Below are positions 1-6,098 of a DNA stretch of 7,372 nucleotides, one piece after another. Source of the stretch: JBDTMC01 sp039934475 (GTDB taxonomy: Bacteria > Acidobacteriota > Terriglobia > Bryobacterales > Bryobacteraceae); contig JBDTMC010000395.1 of NCBI GenBank assembly GCA_039934475.1, forward strand, positions 1 through 7,372. The letters run 5' to 3'. The position numbers were made by a program, and so were the translations under genes. The notes under the pieces were generated by a model. That model worked only from the letters and a program-made list of their open reading frames with translations. It had not been told where the DNA came from and did no database searches. Numbering within the stretch: position 1 is the stretch's first letter; each line of letters opens with the position of its first letter.

Positions 1-163
1 TCAACATGAAATCGTTGTAGTGAACTCTTCCTCGAATTCCAGGGACGCTTCGAGCGCCGAGGAGTTTCCCGGCACGCCAGCGTAGGGCCCGTAAGGGCCT
101 GTATACGACAGGCATGCCTTTAATGACGTCAATCACTGCTATGGGCAGCGTTTGAGTCCTCAT
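1..163 (-). CDS. N-terminal fragment of an unidentified protein, truncated by the left window edge
   Basis: The frame is open from ATG 163-161 to the window edge, giving 54 residues that begin MRTQTLPIAVIDVIKGMP and end GRVHYNDFML. It reads like real protein: a hydrophobic start (LPIAVIDVI), a basic stretch (RPLRALRWRAGKLLGAR), then a GRVHxxDFML segment. That segment vaguely recalls the region ahead of the catalytic domain in some SAM-dependent methyltransferases, but the family cannot be fixed from this piece. No stop lies in frame for about 36 codons upstream of the ATG, but that stretch contains no ATG and looks less protein-like. The ATG has no good Shine-Dalgarno of its own; its first bases overlap the TGA of a 35-codon ORF (ATGA), so translational coupling is likely. 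A sigma70-like promoter at 383-355 points towards it. Several palindromes lie inside codons 11-26. Confidence 0.5.
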   Translation of the reverse strand, partial: MRTQTLPIAVIDVIKGMPVVYRPLRALRWRAGKLLGARSVPGIRGRVHYNDFML

Positions 164-267
164 AGTGTCACTACTTTGCGGTTCAACATGGCCGACGGCA
201 ATTTCGGACAGATGTGAATCCAAAGAGCAATCGCGCAACTCCGGGCAATAAGGCTGTCGTGGGTCAT
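160..267 (-). CDS. Putative 35-aa leader ORF coupled to the left-edge gene
   Basis: A small ORF of 35 residues starts MTHDSLIARSCAIALW and ends LNRKVVTL. Its ATG (267-265) has GGAG at 276-273 with a 5-nt spacer. Its TGA (162-160) overlaps the ATG of the next minus-strand gene as ATGA. It lies about 80 nt downstream of the predicted start of transcription from the promoter at 383-355 and follows the hairpin at 330-293. I recognise no family. It has a hydrophobic middle (CAIALWIHI) but is too short for a clear membrane segment call, and no run of regulatory codons (for example a stretch of one amino acid) is present. It may be a leader peptide, a real small protein, or a chance ORF; the ribosome site, promoter and coupling together are the reasons for listing it. 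Confidence 0.35.
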   Translation of the reverse strand: MTHDSLIARSCAIALWIHICPKLPSAMLNRKVVTL

Positions 268-292
268 AACTTCTCCACTAAGTTTCGCGTCG

Positions 293-330
293 GGCCCTGG
301 CGGCTCATGATTGCGCCATGAGTGCGGGCC
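293..330 (-). other. Compound stem-loop in the leader of the left-edge gene
   Basis: Two nested inverted repeats lie here: outer arms GGCCC (293-297) and GGGCC (326-330), and inner arms CTCATG (304-309) and CATGAG (317-322) around a 7-base loop. The two stems are separated by an asymmetric internal loop of 6 and 3 bases. In the transcript predicted from the promoter at 383-355 it would lie about 20 nt after the start and 17 nt before the GGAG of the leader ORF. It has no U-tract, so it is not a simple intrinsic terminator. Confidence 0.4.
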
Positions 331-345
331 AGTTGAGAGTGCGGA

Positions 346-582
346 ATGGGCGGCACTCTATTGCTGGTTATTCGGACTGTCAAGGAGCGACTGCGGCAGG
401 CGGTTACCTTAGAAGACATTAAACCACAGAAAGGTGGCGCCGTCGCGATACTGTTTGCGATGTCCGTTACATTTAAAGAAATCGCGGGATTGTTCGACGT
501 TCGGCGTAACTTTAACGTCTCCGAGCTTACAGTTCGTGAGATCGACGCGATCGCAACCTTTGGCGGTCACAAGACCCGGTAG
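346..582 (+). CDS. Doubtful 78-aa ORF, hypothetical
   Basis: The ORF encodes 78 residues beginning MGGTLLLVIRTVKERLRQAV and ending ATFGGHKTR. I recognise no family, and see no signal peptide, membrane segment or metal-binding motif. Its third-position GC is only moderate, lower than in the neighbouring real genes. Its 5' end coincides with a convincing minus-strand promoter (383-355), and its 3' end overlaps the end of the epimerase remnant by 16 bp in convergent orientation. The ribosome site is weak (GAGAG at 335-339). It is listed because nothing else occupies 384-566 and the predicted peptide is not low-complexity, but it may well be spurious. Confidence 0.22.
   Translation: MGGTLLLVIRTVKERLRQAVTLEDIKPQKGGAVAILFAMSVTFKEIAGLFDVRRNFNVSELTVREIDAIATFGGHKTR
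355..383 (-). promoter_or_regulatory. Sigma70-like promoter for the left-edge gene
   Basis: Read on the minus strand there is a perfect -35 TTGACA (383-378), a 17-base spacer, and a -10 TAGAGT (360-355, four of six consensus positions). Transcription would begin near 348 and run leftward through the stem-loop, the 35-codon ORF and the left-edge gene. The match is by eye and is not tested experimentally. Confidence 0.5.
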
Positions 583-1245
583 GCTTTCAGCGTTGCGGCG
601 ATACCGTCCTCATACGAGGTACGGGGGACGCCACCGAGATGCCGGACGAGTTTATCGTCTTTCAGATTCACCGGAGTTGTCATCAGGTAGCTCATTTCCC
701 GGAACTCGCGCATGAGGGGCGAAAAGAGGCCGATAGTCCAGAGCATCCAAGGGGAGACAATCATACGACGGTACTTCTGACCGGCGGCGGCGTAGACGCG
801 GCGGGCGAAGTCTTCAACACTGATGAGACCGGAGCCTGCGAAGTTGTATGTCTCGTTCCAACCGCTGTCCTTACAGAGTAAGTCGCCGATTACCTGGCCG
901 GCGTCGGCCGTGTAGGATCTGTTCCTGTTCCAGGCGCATATTGCCTTTGAAGGCGACCGGCCGTAGTGGGTGCGTCTCATCGACAAACTCGGTTTGGGGC
1001 AGTCCGTACGGATAAATGTTTGTCACCAGTAGGAAGCGTTTGACGCCGGCCGCTTCGGCGGCTGCCACGACGTTGCGCATCATGGGCGGGTGGCGACGGA
1101 ATCCCGTGTAGGGGATACCAATGGTGAGGATCACCGTTTCCATGCCGCCGACGGCCTTCGCTGCGCCTTCGGGCGTTTCGATATCGGCGGCCAGTATTTC
1201 CGCGTTCGGCGCTTTGCCGAAGGCGGCTTGCAGGCGTAACGGGGT
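567..1245 (-). pseudogene. Decayed NAD(P)-dependent epimerase/dehydratase (extended SDR family)
   Basis: Two minus-strand segments in different frames look like parts of one extended SDR/atypical epimerase of the nucleoside-diphosphate-sugar epimerase type. The upstream segment (about 1245-918) reads LQAAFGKAPNAEILAADIE, then GGMETVILTIGIPYTGF, VVAAAEAAGVKRFLLVTNIY and FKGNMRLEQEQ. The downstream segment (about 915-567) reads YTADAGQVIGDLL, then GWNETYNFAGSGLISVEDFA, a hydrophobic stretch WMLWTIGLF, and a normal-looking end with a TAA/TGA-class stop at 569-567. Intact relatives, as I remember the family, start with a GxxGxxG Rossmann motif and carry roughly 60-70 residues, including a conserved YGP segment, between the two parts. 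Both are missing here. The damage is therefore a 5' truncation beside the start of the TIR gene, an internal deletion of about 200 bp, and a frame change at about 915-918. A functional product is very unlikely. Confidence 0.8.
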
Positions 1246-1262
1246 ACAGTGGACGGAGCAGT

Positions 1263-2609
1263 ATGAACAGTGTGTTTCTATGTCACGCTCCTGAGGACGC
1301 CGGGGCAGCCGCAGATTTGAAAAAGTACCTCGATGCGGGGACCTGTTTGGAGGTCGATGCCGGCGCGTTGCCGGAGGGCGAAACGGTGGCGACCTGGTAC
1401 GACCGCGGCGGGGCCGATGTTGCCCTCTTGATGCTGTCCCCACGATCGATTCCAGCAGGCCGAAGCGTCGAAGAGTGGCAGGGTGTGCTGGACGAACTGG
1501 AGCGGGATGCCCTCGGTTCGGTGCTTGTTACGCCCTGCCGAAAGCCGCAGCGGCTGGAGCGGCGGAACTACTTCGAAGCTTCCAATCAGCGCGCGCTGAA
1601 ACAGTGGCTGATTGCGAAGTTCGCGGAGGGCGAGCGGCTAACCGGTCTGCCCTCGCCGCATCCCTCCTATCGGGCGGATGAAGCCGAGCTGAACGTCTTG
1701 CGTTGCGCGGTTGGCGACCGTGCGGGGCGAGCCCGCCTCAGCGGCATGGCGGCGACGGTTGCCGCGATAGACTTCGCGCACCGGTTTGCCGATGATTTCG
1801 ATCGCGTGGTGTGGTCCCATTGCGGCGACGGGACCCTGGAAGGTGCAGTCTCCGATGTGGCGATGCGGTTGGGCTTACGCCTGAACGGGCCGCTCGAAGC
1901 GGACTTGGACGCGATGGCGGAGTACGTCAGCGTGCGCCGCTATTTGCTGGTCTTGGATCGGCCTCCGGAAGACCTCTTCGAAGAAACGGGAAAGACCTCG
2001 CTGCTGGTGACGGGTACCGTGCCGGGGATGTATCACTATGATCACCGGTTCGATTCCGGCATCGACGATCCCGTGCCATCAATGATGCTGGAGGCGGTTT
2101 CGCGATTGCCGGCGGGTTGTACACGGGAGTTGGCCGAGGCGCTGACGGGTATGGAAACGCCAACCTGCGAAGACCTGTTTGCGGCTGGTGCGCTACTGAA
2201 AATCGGCGCAGGTCGGTATTGGTCTCCGGCGCGGCGGCCGGAGTTGTTGACGCTGGACGACGCCGGCGTGATTATGCGGCACCTGGTGAAGCGGCGCGAT
2301 GCGGAGGATCTGCCGAATGCGGAAGCGGCGCTGCGGCGCGCTTTGCGGGAGCCCATCGACGAACCCGCGTGGGAACTGGCTAAGCGGTTGTGCTCCGTCG
2401 AGTCAAGCGTAGCCAGGGATCACGGGCGGGCAGCGGAGTTGCATGCGCTGGTTTCTTTGATGGCTCCGGTGGCGCGGGCACGTGCGGATATGCGGACCCA
2501 AGAGGAATGCCTGCGGGAGCGGCGGTGGATTGAAGAGAGTTGGGGCATGAAACCCGACGTGGCCGAAGCCGAGGATCTGACGGTGCGGCAATTGGAGTTG
2601 GGGTTATGA
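1263..2609 (+). CDS. TIR-STAND (NB-ARC-like) protein with degenerate P-loop
   Basis: The 448-residue protein has a TIR-like domain at about 1-120: strand bA and box 1 as SVFLCHAPED (3-12), a BB-loop-like LEVDAGALPEGE, then VALLMLSPRSIP (53-64) and EEW (70-72). A STAND/NB-ARC-like NTPase region follows at about 140-260: ARLSGMAATVAAIDFAHRF (157-175) sits where the P-loop belongs, FDRVVWSHCGD is the next strand, YLLVLD (227-232) is Walker B and TSLLVTGT (245-252) is sensor-like. A probable winged-helix and helical tail fills 260-448. Two key residues look lost: GMAATVAA has no GxxxxGK[ST] lysine, and the Glu normally four residues after the TIR Trp (TIR NADases such as SARM1) is Leu76. The ATG has GGAG at 1255-1258. 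Its stop overlaps the dehydratase start. Intact relatives of this architecture act in immunity or signalling; whether this one does is unknown. Confidence 0.75.
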   Translation: MNSVFLCHAPEDAGAAADLKKYLDAGTCLEVDAGALPEGETVATWYDRGGADVALLMLSPRSIPAGRSVEEWQGVLDELERDALGSVLVTPCRKPQRLERRNYFEASNQRALKQWLIAKFAEGERLTGLPSPHPSYRADEAELNVLRCAVGDRAGRARLSGMAATVAAIDFAHRFADDFDRVVWSHCGDGTLEGAVSDVAMRLGLRLNGPLEADLDAMAEYVSVRRYLLVLDRPPEDLFEETGKTSLLVTGTVPGMYHYDHRFDSGIDDPVPSMMLEAVSRLPAGCTRELAEALTGMETPTCEDLFAAGALLKIGAGRYWSPARRPELLTLDDAGVIMRHLVKRRDAEDLPNAEAALRRALREPIDEPAWELAKRLCSVESSVARDHGRAAELHALVSLMAPVARARADMRTQEECLRERRWIEESWGMKPDVAEAEDLTVRQLELGL

Positions 2610-4285
2610 GCGAGTTGCGTAGCAAAAAGTGGTTCCAAGGACGCGAATACTATAACTTTTCGCGGCGCGCCAGTCTGCGGTCGGAAGGTTTCGTGCGTGA
2701 TGTCTTCGATGGCAAACCGGTGATCGGGATTTGCAATTCGTGGAGCGAACTCAACCACTGTAACGTGCACCTGCGTGAAGTGGCTGAGGCCGTGAAACGT
2801 GGGGTGTGGACGGCGGGCGGATTCCCCTTGGAGTTTCCAACGATCAGCCTCGGTGAGCAGTTTCTCAAACCTACTGCCATGCTGTGGCGGAACCTGATGG
2901 CGATGGACGTGGAGGAGATGATCACCGGCAACCCGCTGGATGGTGTGGTGCTGCTGTGCGGGTGCGATAAGACGACTCCGGCGCAGTTGATGGGCGCGGC
3001 CAGCGCCGACGTGCCGGCGATTATGGTGCCGGGCGGGCCGTCGCTCAGTGGGAACTATCGCGGTGAATCGTTTGGCACCGGGACCGACGGACGAAAGTTG
3101 TTTGACCAGTATCGCGCCGGTAAGCTGAGCGAAGAAGAGATGGCGGAGATTGAAGGCTGCATGCTGCGCAGCAAGGGGCATTGCGCGGTGATGGGCACCG
3201 CTTCCACCATGACCAGTCTGGCTGAGGCGCTGGGGATGACGCTGCCCGGCAGTGCAAGTATTCCGGCTCCGGATTCGCGGCGGCTGGCCATTGCCGAGAT
3301 GAGCGGTCGGCGAGCGGTGGCACTCGCCTTGGAGGGTGTGCGTCCTTCGCAGATTCTGACACGCGCGGCGTTTGAAAATGCAATCACGGTGAACATGGCG
3401 ATCGGCGGATCCACCAATGCCGTGGTGCACTTGCTGGCCATCGCGGGCCGCTTGGGTGTGCCCCTGTCGCTCGAGGATTTCGACCGCATCAGCCGGCGGA
3501 CTCCCTATCTGGTGAACGTGAAACCTTCCGGCGAGTATTTGATGGAAGACTTCTACTACGCCGGTGGGCTGCCGGCGGTGATGCGTGAGTTGCTGCCGTT
3601 GTTGCACGGAGAGTGCCGCACGGTTTCCGGCCAGACAATCGCCGAGGATTACGCGACGGCGGAGTGCTTCAATCGCGCCGTGATCCGGCCGCTTGCCGAC
3701 CCTCTGCATGGCGAAGGGGGCACCGTGGTGTTGTATGGGAACCTCGCTCCCGATGGAGCGGTGTTGAAACAGACGGCGGCGTCGCCGCACTTGTTGCAGC
3801 ATCGGGGCCGCGCCTTTGTATTCGACAACCATGCTCAGATGATCCAGCAGGTGGACGATCCGCGGTTGCCGGTGGATGAGAACAGCGTGCTGGTGATGCG
3901 AAATGCCGGTCCGAAGGGCGGGCCTGGAATGCCGGAATGGGGACACATTCCAATGCCTCGGGCGTTGTTGGATCGCGGGGTGAAGGATGTCGTGCGGATT
4001 TCAGACGCACGAATGAGCGGGACTAGTTTTGGAACCGTGGTGCTGCACGCCGCGCCGGAATCGGCGGTAGGTGGTCCGTTGGCCGCGGTTCGAACCGGCG
4101 ATGAGATTGTCCTGGACGTGGCAGGCCGGCGCGTGGATGTGCTGTTGCCGGAGGGTGAGTTGGAACGACGGTTGCGCGAGTTTGTGCCGCCGCCGCCGGC
4201 GTACACCCGCGGTTACGGTAAGCTGTTTCTGGAGCACGTCACGCAGGCGAATCTGGGGTGCGATTTCGATTTCCTGATGGGCTGA
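2606..4285 (+). CDS. IlvD/Edd-family dehydratase, probably a sugar-acid (pentonate/L-arabinonate-type) dehydratase
   Basis: The 559-residue protein belongs to the IlvD/Edd Fe-S dehydratases, which remove water from dihydroxy acids or aldonic acids to give 2-keto acids in the cytoplasm. The signature NSWSELNHCNVHLREV, AGGFPLEFPTISLGE, CGCDKTTPAQLMGAASAD and YYAGGLPAVMREL segments resemble pentonate dehydratases more than biosynthetic dihydroxy-acid dehydratase. Cys52, Cys120 and Cys193 fit the three [2Fe-2S] ligands, and Lys122 in CDK the carbamylated Mg-binding lysine; their spacing equals that of Rhizobium L-arabinonate dehydratase (Cys59, Cys127, Lys129, Cys200) as I recall it. DARMSGTSFGT (467-477) supplies the active-site serine loop. 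I chose ATG 2606 because it has GGAG at 2594-2597, overlaps the upstream stop as ATGA and begins with the family-typical SELRSKKWF; an in-frame ATG at 2540 would add 22 unrelated residues inside the TIR gene. Substrate specificity is inferred. Confidence 0.9.
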   Translation: MSELRSKKWFQGREYYNFSRRASLRSEGFVRDVFDGKPVIGICNSWSELNHCNVHLREVAEAVKRGVWTAGGFPLEFPTISLGEQFLKPTAMLWRNLMAMDVEEMITGNPLDGVVLLCGCDKTTPAQLMGAASADVPAIMVPGGPSLSGNYRGESFGTGTDGRKLFDQYRAGKLSEEEMAEIEGCMLRSKGHCAVMGTASTMTSLAEALGMTLPGSASIPAPDSRRLAIAEMSGRRAVALALEGVRPSQILTRAAFENAITVNMAIGGSTNAVVHLLAIAGRLGVPLSLEDFDRISRRTPYLVNVKPSGEYLMEDFYYAGGLPAVMRELLPLLHGECRTVSGQTIAEDYATAECFNRAVIRPLADPLHGEGGTVVLYGNLAPDGAVLKQTAASPHLLQHRGRAFVFDNHAQMIQQVDDPRLPVDENSVLVMRNAGPKGGPGMPEWGHIPMPRALLDRGVKDVVRISDARMSGTSFGTVVLHAAPESAVGGPLAAVRTGDEIVLDVAGRRVDVLLPEGELERRLREFVPPPPAYTRGYGKLFLEHVTQANLGCDFDFLMG

Positions 4286-4367
4286 TCATACTGCGATGCC
4301 CATTGTCGGATCAGGCGAAAGTGCGGTTGCTGGAGTTGCACGCTCCTCGGCCAGTGGGACGATCTGG
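4286..4367. other. Convergent intergenic spacer
   Basis: The dehydratase (+) and metallopeptidase (-) genes end towards each other here. A 6-bp inverted repeat CTGATC (4282-4287) / GATCAG (4309-4314) has a 21-base loop and no following T-run; GGAG/CTCC (4332-4346) is shorter still. I see no convincing intrinsic terminator for either gene. Confidence 0.4.
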
Positions 4368-5333
4368 TTATTTATGGTCTGCCGCGGGAAGACTGGCGGC
4401 GATGATGTCGTCCAGCCAGACACCAGGTTCGAAGTAACGCTCTTTCCACCTTGGGTTTGCTTTATCCAGCGCGAGGGCTTTGGCTAAACCGAGGTGGTAG
4501 AACATACTTCGTCCTTGCGATGCGCGCCCGGCGTGCTTGGCCAGATAGGGCTTGTCGCGGTAGGTCTCTTCCCAAACCTGCCGATACCGTTCGAATCCTG
4601 GCAGGCGCGAAACCTCTTCGGCCACACGGTATTCGGCATAGGCGGCAACGCCCTCATTCCATTCCTGAAACTGGGAGTAGTGGTAGGCCTTTTCGCCCTC
4701 AGGTGACTTCGCCAGATAGGCCGCGTAGCTGGCTGTGGCTTCCACTTCTGTCGAAAGGTGGTAGGTTCGGTCTTCCGATGACGTGGATTTCGCCGCTAAA
4801 TAACAGAGGTATCCCTGCAAGTGGACCAAATTGCGGACGGCGAGATCGGGGTAGGGAAATGGATAGTTGAGCTGCCAGGAGGAGTCGTCCACAGGGGCGA
4901 TCTTGAGGGTGGCGATCTTTTGATAGGAACCGTGGTTGGCCTGATACACATGAAACATTTCATGCGCAGCGGTGAAAACCCAGCGCTCCGGGGTGGATTC
5001 GAGTGCGGCCGGCGTTCCGAGTAAGGCGGCGGGTGTGCCTTCGAATGGAAAAGACGCCCCGAGGGTGGGTGGCAGGGTCCGCGGACGTGCCTGTACGGAA
5101 CTGCCCGCAAGACTCGATTGCGCTTCAAAACCGGTTAGAGGCCGCGGGAATCCGATGGCGTACTCGTACTCGGCTGTGATGTAGACGATGGGCGGTTGGA
5201 ACTCAGACCAACCCGTCCATACCCGCTCCGCGACCGCGCGCCAGATTCGATACGATTCCACAATGAGTGCCGCATCCGCCGCTGGCAGCGGAGGGGCGAC
5301 AAGCAGGGCAAACGCGGCGGCGGCGAGCAGCAC
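4368..5333 (-). CDS. Secreted HExxH zinc metallopeptidase-like protein
   Basis: From a GTG start at 5333-5331 the protein has 321 residues. It begins with a signal-peptide-like segment (hydrophobic LLAAAAFALLV, then PPLPAADA with AxA-type cleavage near 18-22), so export is likely. The core holds AAHEMFHVYQANHG with the zinc-binding HEMFH at 124-128, and EWNEGVAAYAEY with Glu227 as the probable third ligand, a gluzincin-like arrangement. A second acidic segment TEVEATAS is at 195-202. An open frame continues upstream to 5477, but those residues (MWPNAGADGSTG...) overlap the TPR gene, are shadow sequence and would bury the signal peptide. The GTG starts 5 bp after the TPR stop, with GGGG about 8 nt before it, so the two are probably co-transcribed and coupled. 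The substrate is unknown; the motif gives the class, not the named family. Confidence 0.75.
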   Translation of the reverse strand: MLLAAAAFALLVAPPLPAADAALIVESYRIWRAVAERVWTGWSEFQPPIVYITAEYEYAIGFPRPLTGFEAQSSLAGSSVQARPRTLPPTLGASFPFEGTPAALLGTPAALESTPERWVFTAAHEMFHVYQANHGSYQKIATLKIAPVDDSSWQLNYPFPYPDLAVRNLVHLQGYLCYLAAKSTSSEDRTYHLSTEVEATASYAAYLAKSPEGEKAYHYSQFQEWNEGVAAYAEYRVAEEVSRLPGFERYRQVWEETYRDKPYLAKHAGRASQGRSMFYHLGLAKALALDKANPRWKERYFEPGVWLDDIIAASLPAADHK

Positions 5334-5338
5334 GGCTA

Positions 5339-5653
5339 TTACCCCAATATATCCAGCGCACCCTGCAGTTCGCTGCGGGTATGAAGGTCCCCGATGCGGG
5401 TGGTCACTTCTATACCCTGCTGGTAGGTGGCGCGCGCTTCGTCCAGTTGACCCATCCGCTCCAGCGTTTGGCCACAATGGAAATAGGCGGCCGCGTAATC
5501 GGGGTTGCTCTCCATCAGCAGGCGGTACTCGGCCACCGCCTCTGCGGCCTGGCCGGTGTTGGCGTATTCCATGGCGAGACCATAGCGGGCGAAGGTGTTC
5601 TTCGGATCCTGCGTCAGGAGGCTTTTCAGCATTTCGGTACGTGGTGTTGCCAT
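5339..5653 (-). CDS. Small two-repeat TPR protein
   Basis: The 104-residue protein starts MATPRTEMLKSLLTQDP and has two tetratricopeptide repeats at about 19-52 (NTFARYGLAMEYANTGQ, AVAEYRLLMESNPD) and 53-86 (YAAAYFHCGQTLERMGQ, ARATYQQGIEV), then a short helix ending RSELQGALDILG. Such proteins mediate protein-protein contact; there is no signal peptide, so it is probably cytoplasmic. I chose ATG 5653 because the family-like sequence starts there; the frame stays open upstream to an ATG at 5737, but that extension overlaps the divergent gene and does not resemble protein of this family. There is no clear ribosome site directly before ATG 5653; the good GGAGG lies further up and serves a two-codon ORF. 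It is the first gene of a pair with the HExxH protein. Confidence 0.8.
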   Translation of the reverse strand: MATPRTEMLKSLLTQDPKNTFARYGLAMEYANTGQAAEAVAEYRLLMESNPDYAAAYFHCGQTLERMGQLDEARATYQQGIEVTTRIGDLHTRSELQGALDILG

Positions 5654-5669
5654 GTTATCGGTCGAGTTC

Positions 5670-5692
5670 TTACACCATGGTAATATACCTCC
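5670..5692 (-). promoter_or_regulatory. Strong SD followed by a two-codon ORF (ATG GTG TAA)
   Basis: On the minus strand GGAGG (5692-5688) stands 9 nt before ATG 5678-5676, which reads ATG GTG TAA and stops at 5670. The TPR gene start (5653) follows 16 nt later in another frame without its own SD. Reinitiation from this mini-ORF is possible if the transcript begins upstream of 5692. If transcription starts from the TATATT at 5686-5681, the element is not transcribed. Confidence 0.3.
5678..5686 (+). promoter_or_regulatory. Extended -10 promoter giving a leaderless transcript of the Cys-containing gene
   Basis: TGGTAATAT reads as an extended -10 (TGn followed by TAATAT at 5681-5686). Its end is 7 nt before ATG 5694, so transcription would begin at or next to the start codon. 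No SD precedes that ATG, which fits leaderless initiation. No good -35 is seen. The reverse strand of the same bases, TATATT, could act as a -10 for the divergent TPR gene. Confidence 0.45.
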
Positions 5693-5693
5693 G

Positions 5694-6098
5694 ATGGCCT
5701 GCCCGTATTTCGTTCCGATGCAGCGTCTTGCGGACAATCAATTGGTGGAAAGCTGGAAAATGCCCTTGGGTGGAGTCTTCGCCGGAGAGTGCCGGGTGAC
5801 CGGTGTCGAGCCGTGGCGGCCAGGTGAAGAGAGGCTGCGCTCGTGCTGCAATACGGGGTACGCAGCAGGCCGGTGTGATCGATTTCCCGCGGATGCGGTT
5901 GCCGACATCGTGAGGTGGCTCATGGTGGAAGAATGGGACGGTGGGGCGCGCTTGCGCTATGTCTTTGAGAAGGATCACCACCCCGCCGGGCAGGGTTTGA
6001 TCGACCTACCGTCGCAGGACGACATCGCCTTGGCCGCCCAGGCACAATCCTACTTTAAGAGTTATCTGGAGAGAAAATGCAGACTTCCGCTCATTTAG
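5694..6098 (+). CDS. Conserved hypothetical protein with four-position Cys pattern
   Basis: The 134-residue soluble protein begins MACPYFVPMQRLADNQ. Cysteines are at 3, 33, 51, 52 and 61, within CPYF, GECRV, SCCNTGYAAGRCDRFP; this pattern could hold a zinc ion or an Fe-S cluster, but no known motif is matched exactly. The rest includes VFEKDHHPAGQG and ends with a charged helix YFKSYLERK. I recall similar acidobacterial proteins of unknown function with the same CPYF start and CCNxGYAxGxCxRFP core. That conservation decides the start: ATG 5694 places Cys3 correctly, while the open frame further upstream (to 5595) runs through the divergent TPR gene. The gene overlaps the thioesterase start by 22 bp, so the two are probably one operon. 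Confidence 0.75.
   Translation: MACPYFVPMQRLADNQLVESWKMPLGGVFAGECRVTGVEPWRPGEERLRSCCNTGYAAGRCDRFPADAVADIVRWLMVEEWDGGARLRYVFEKDHHPAGQGLIDLPSQDDIALAAQAQSYFKSYLERKCRLPLI

Noticed and set aside
164..182. Inverted repeat TAGTG-t-CACTA as an operator
   Set aside because: It is short, lies within the leader ORF and has no support beyond the symmetry.
1213..1250. Promoter for the TIR-STAND gene inside the epimerase remnant
   Set aside because: Possible boxes (TTGCCG, TTGCAG, TACAGT) have wrong spacing or lie too close to the start codon; no convincing promoter was found.
871..1443. A 190-residue minus-strand ORF as a complete gene
   Set aside because: Its first ~65 residues are shadow sequence of the TIR gene and its last ~15 are out of frame; only the middle is epimerase-like, so it was merged into the pseudogene.
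2540..2605. Upstream start of the dehydratase at 2540
   Set aside because: The extra 22 residues do not resemble the family and lie inside the TIR gene; ATG 2606 has the SD and the ATGA overlap.
2420..3946. A 508-residue minus-strand ORF opposite the dehydratase
   Set aside because: It is rich in His, Arg and Gln without any domain, and lies antisense to a strongly supported gene; it is a GC-rich shadow frame.
4282..4346. Terminator between the convergent dehydratase and peptidase genes
   Set aside because: The inverted repeats are short with long loops and have no T-run.
5334..5477. Longer N-terminus of the HExxH protein
   Set aside because: It overlaps the TPR gene and would place the signal peptide internally; GTG 5333 gives a normal export signal.
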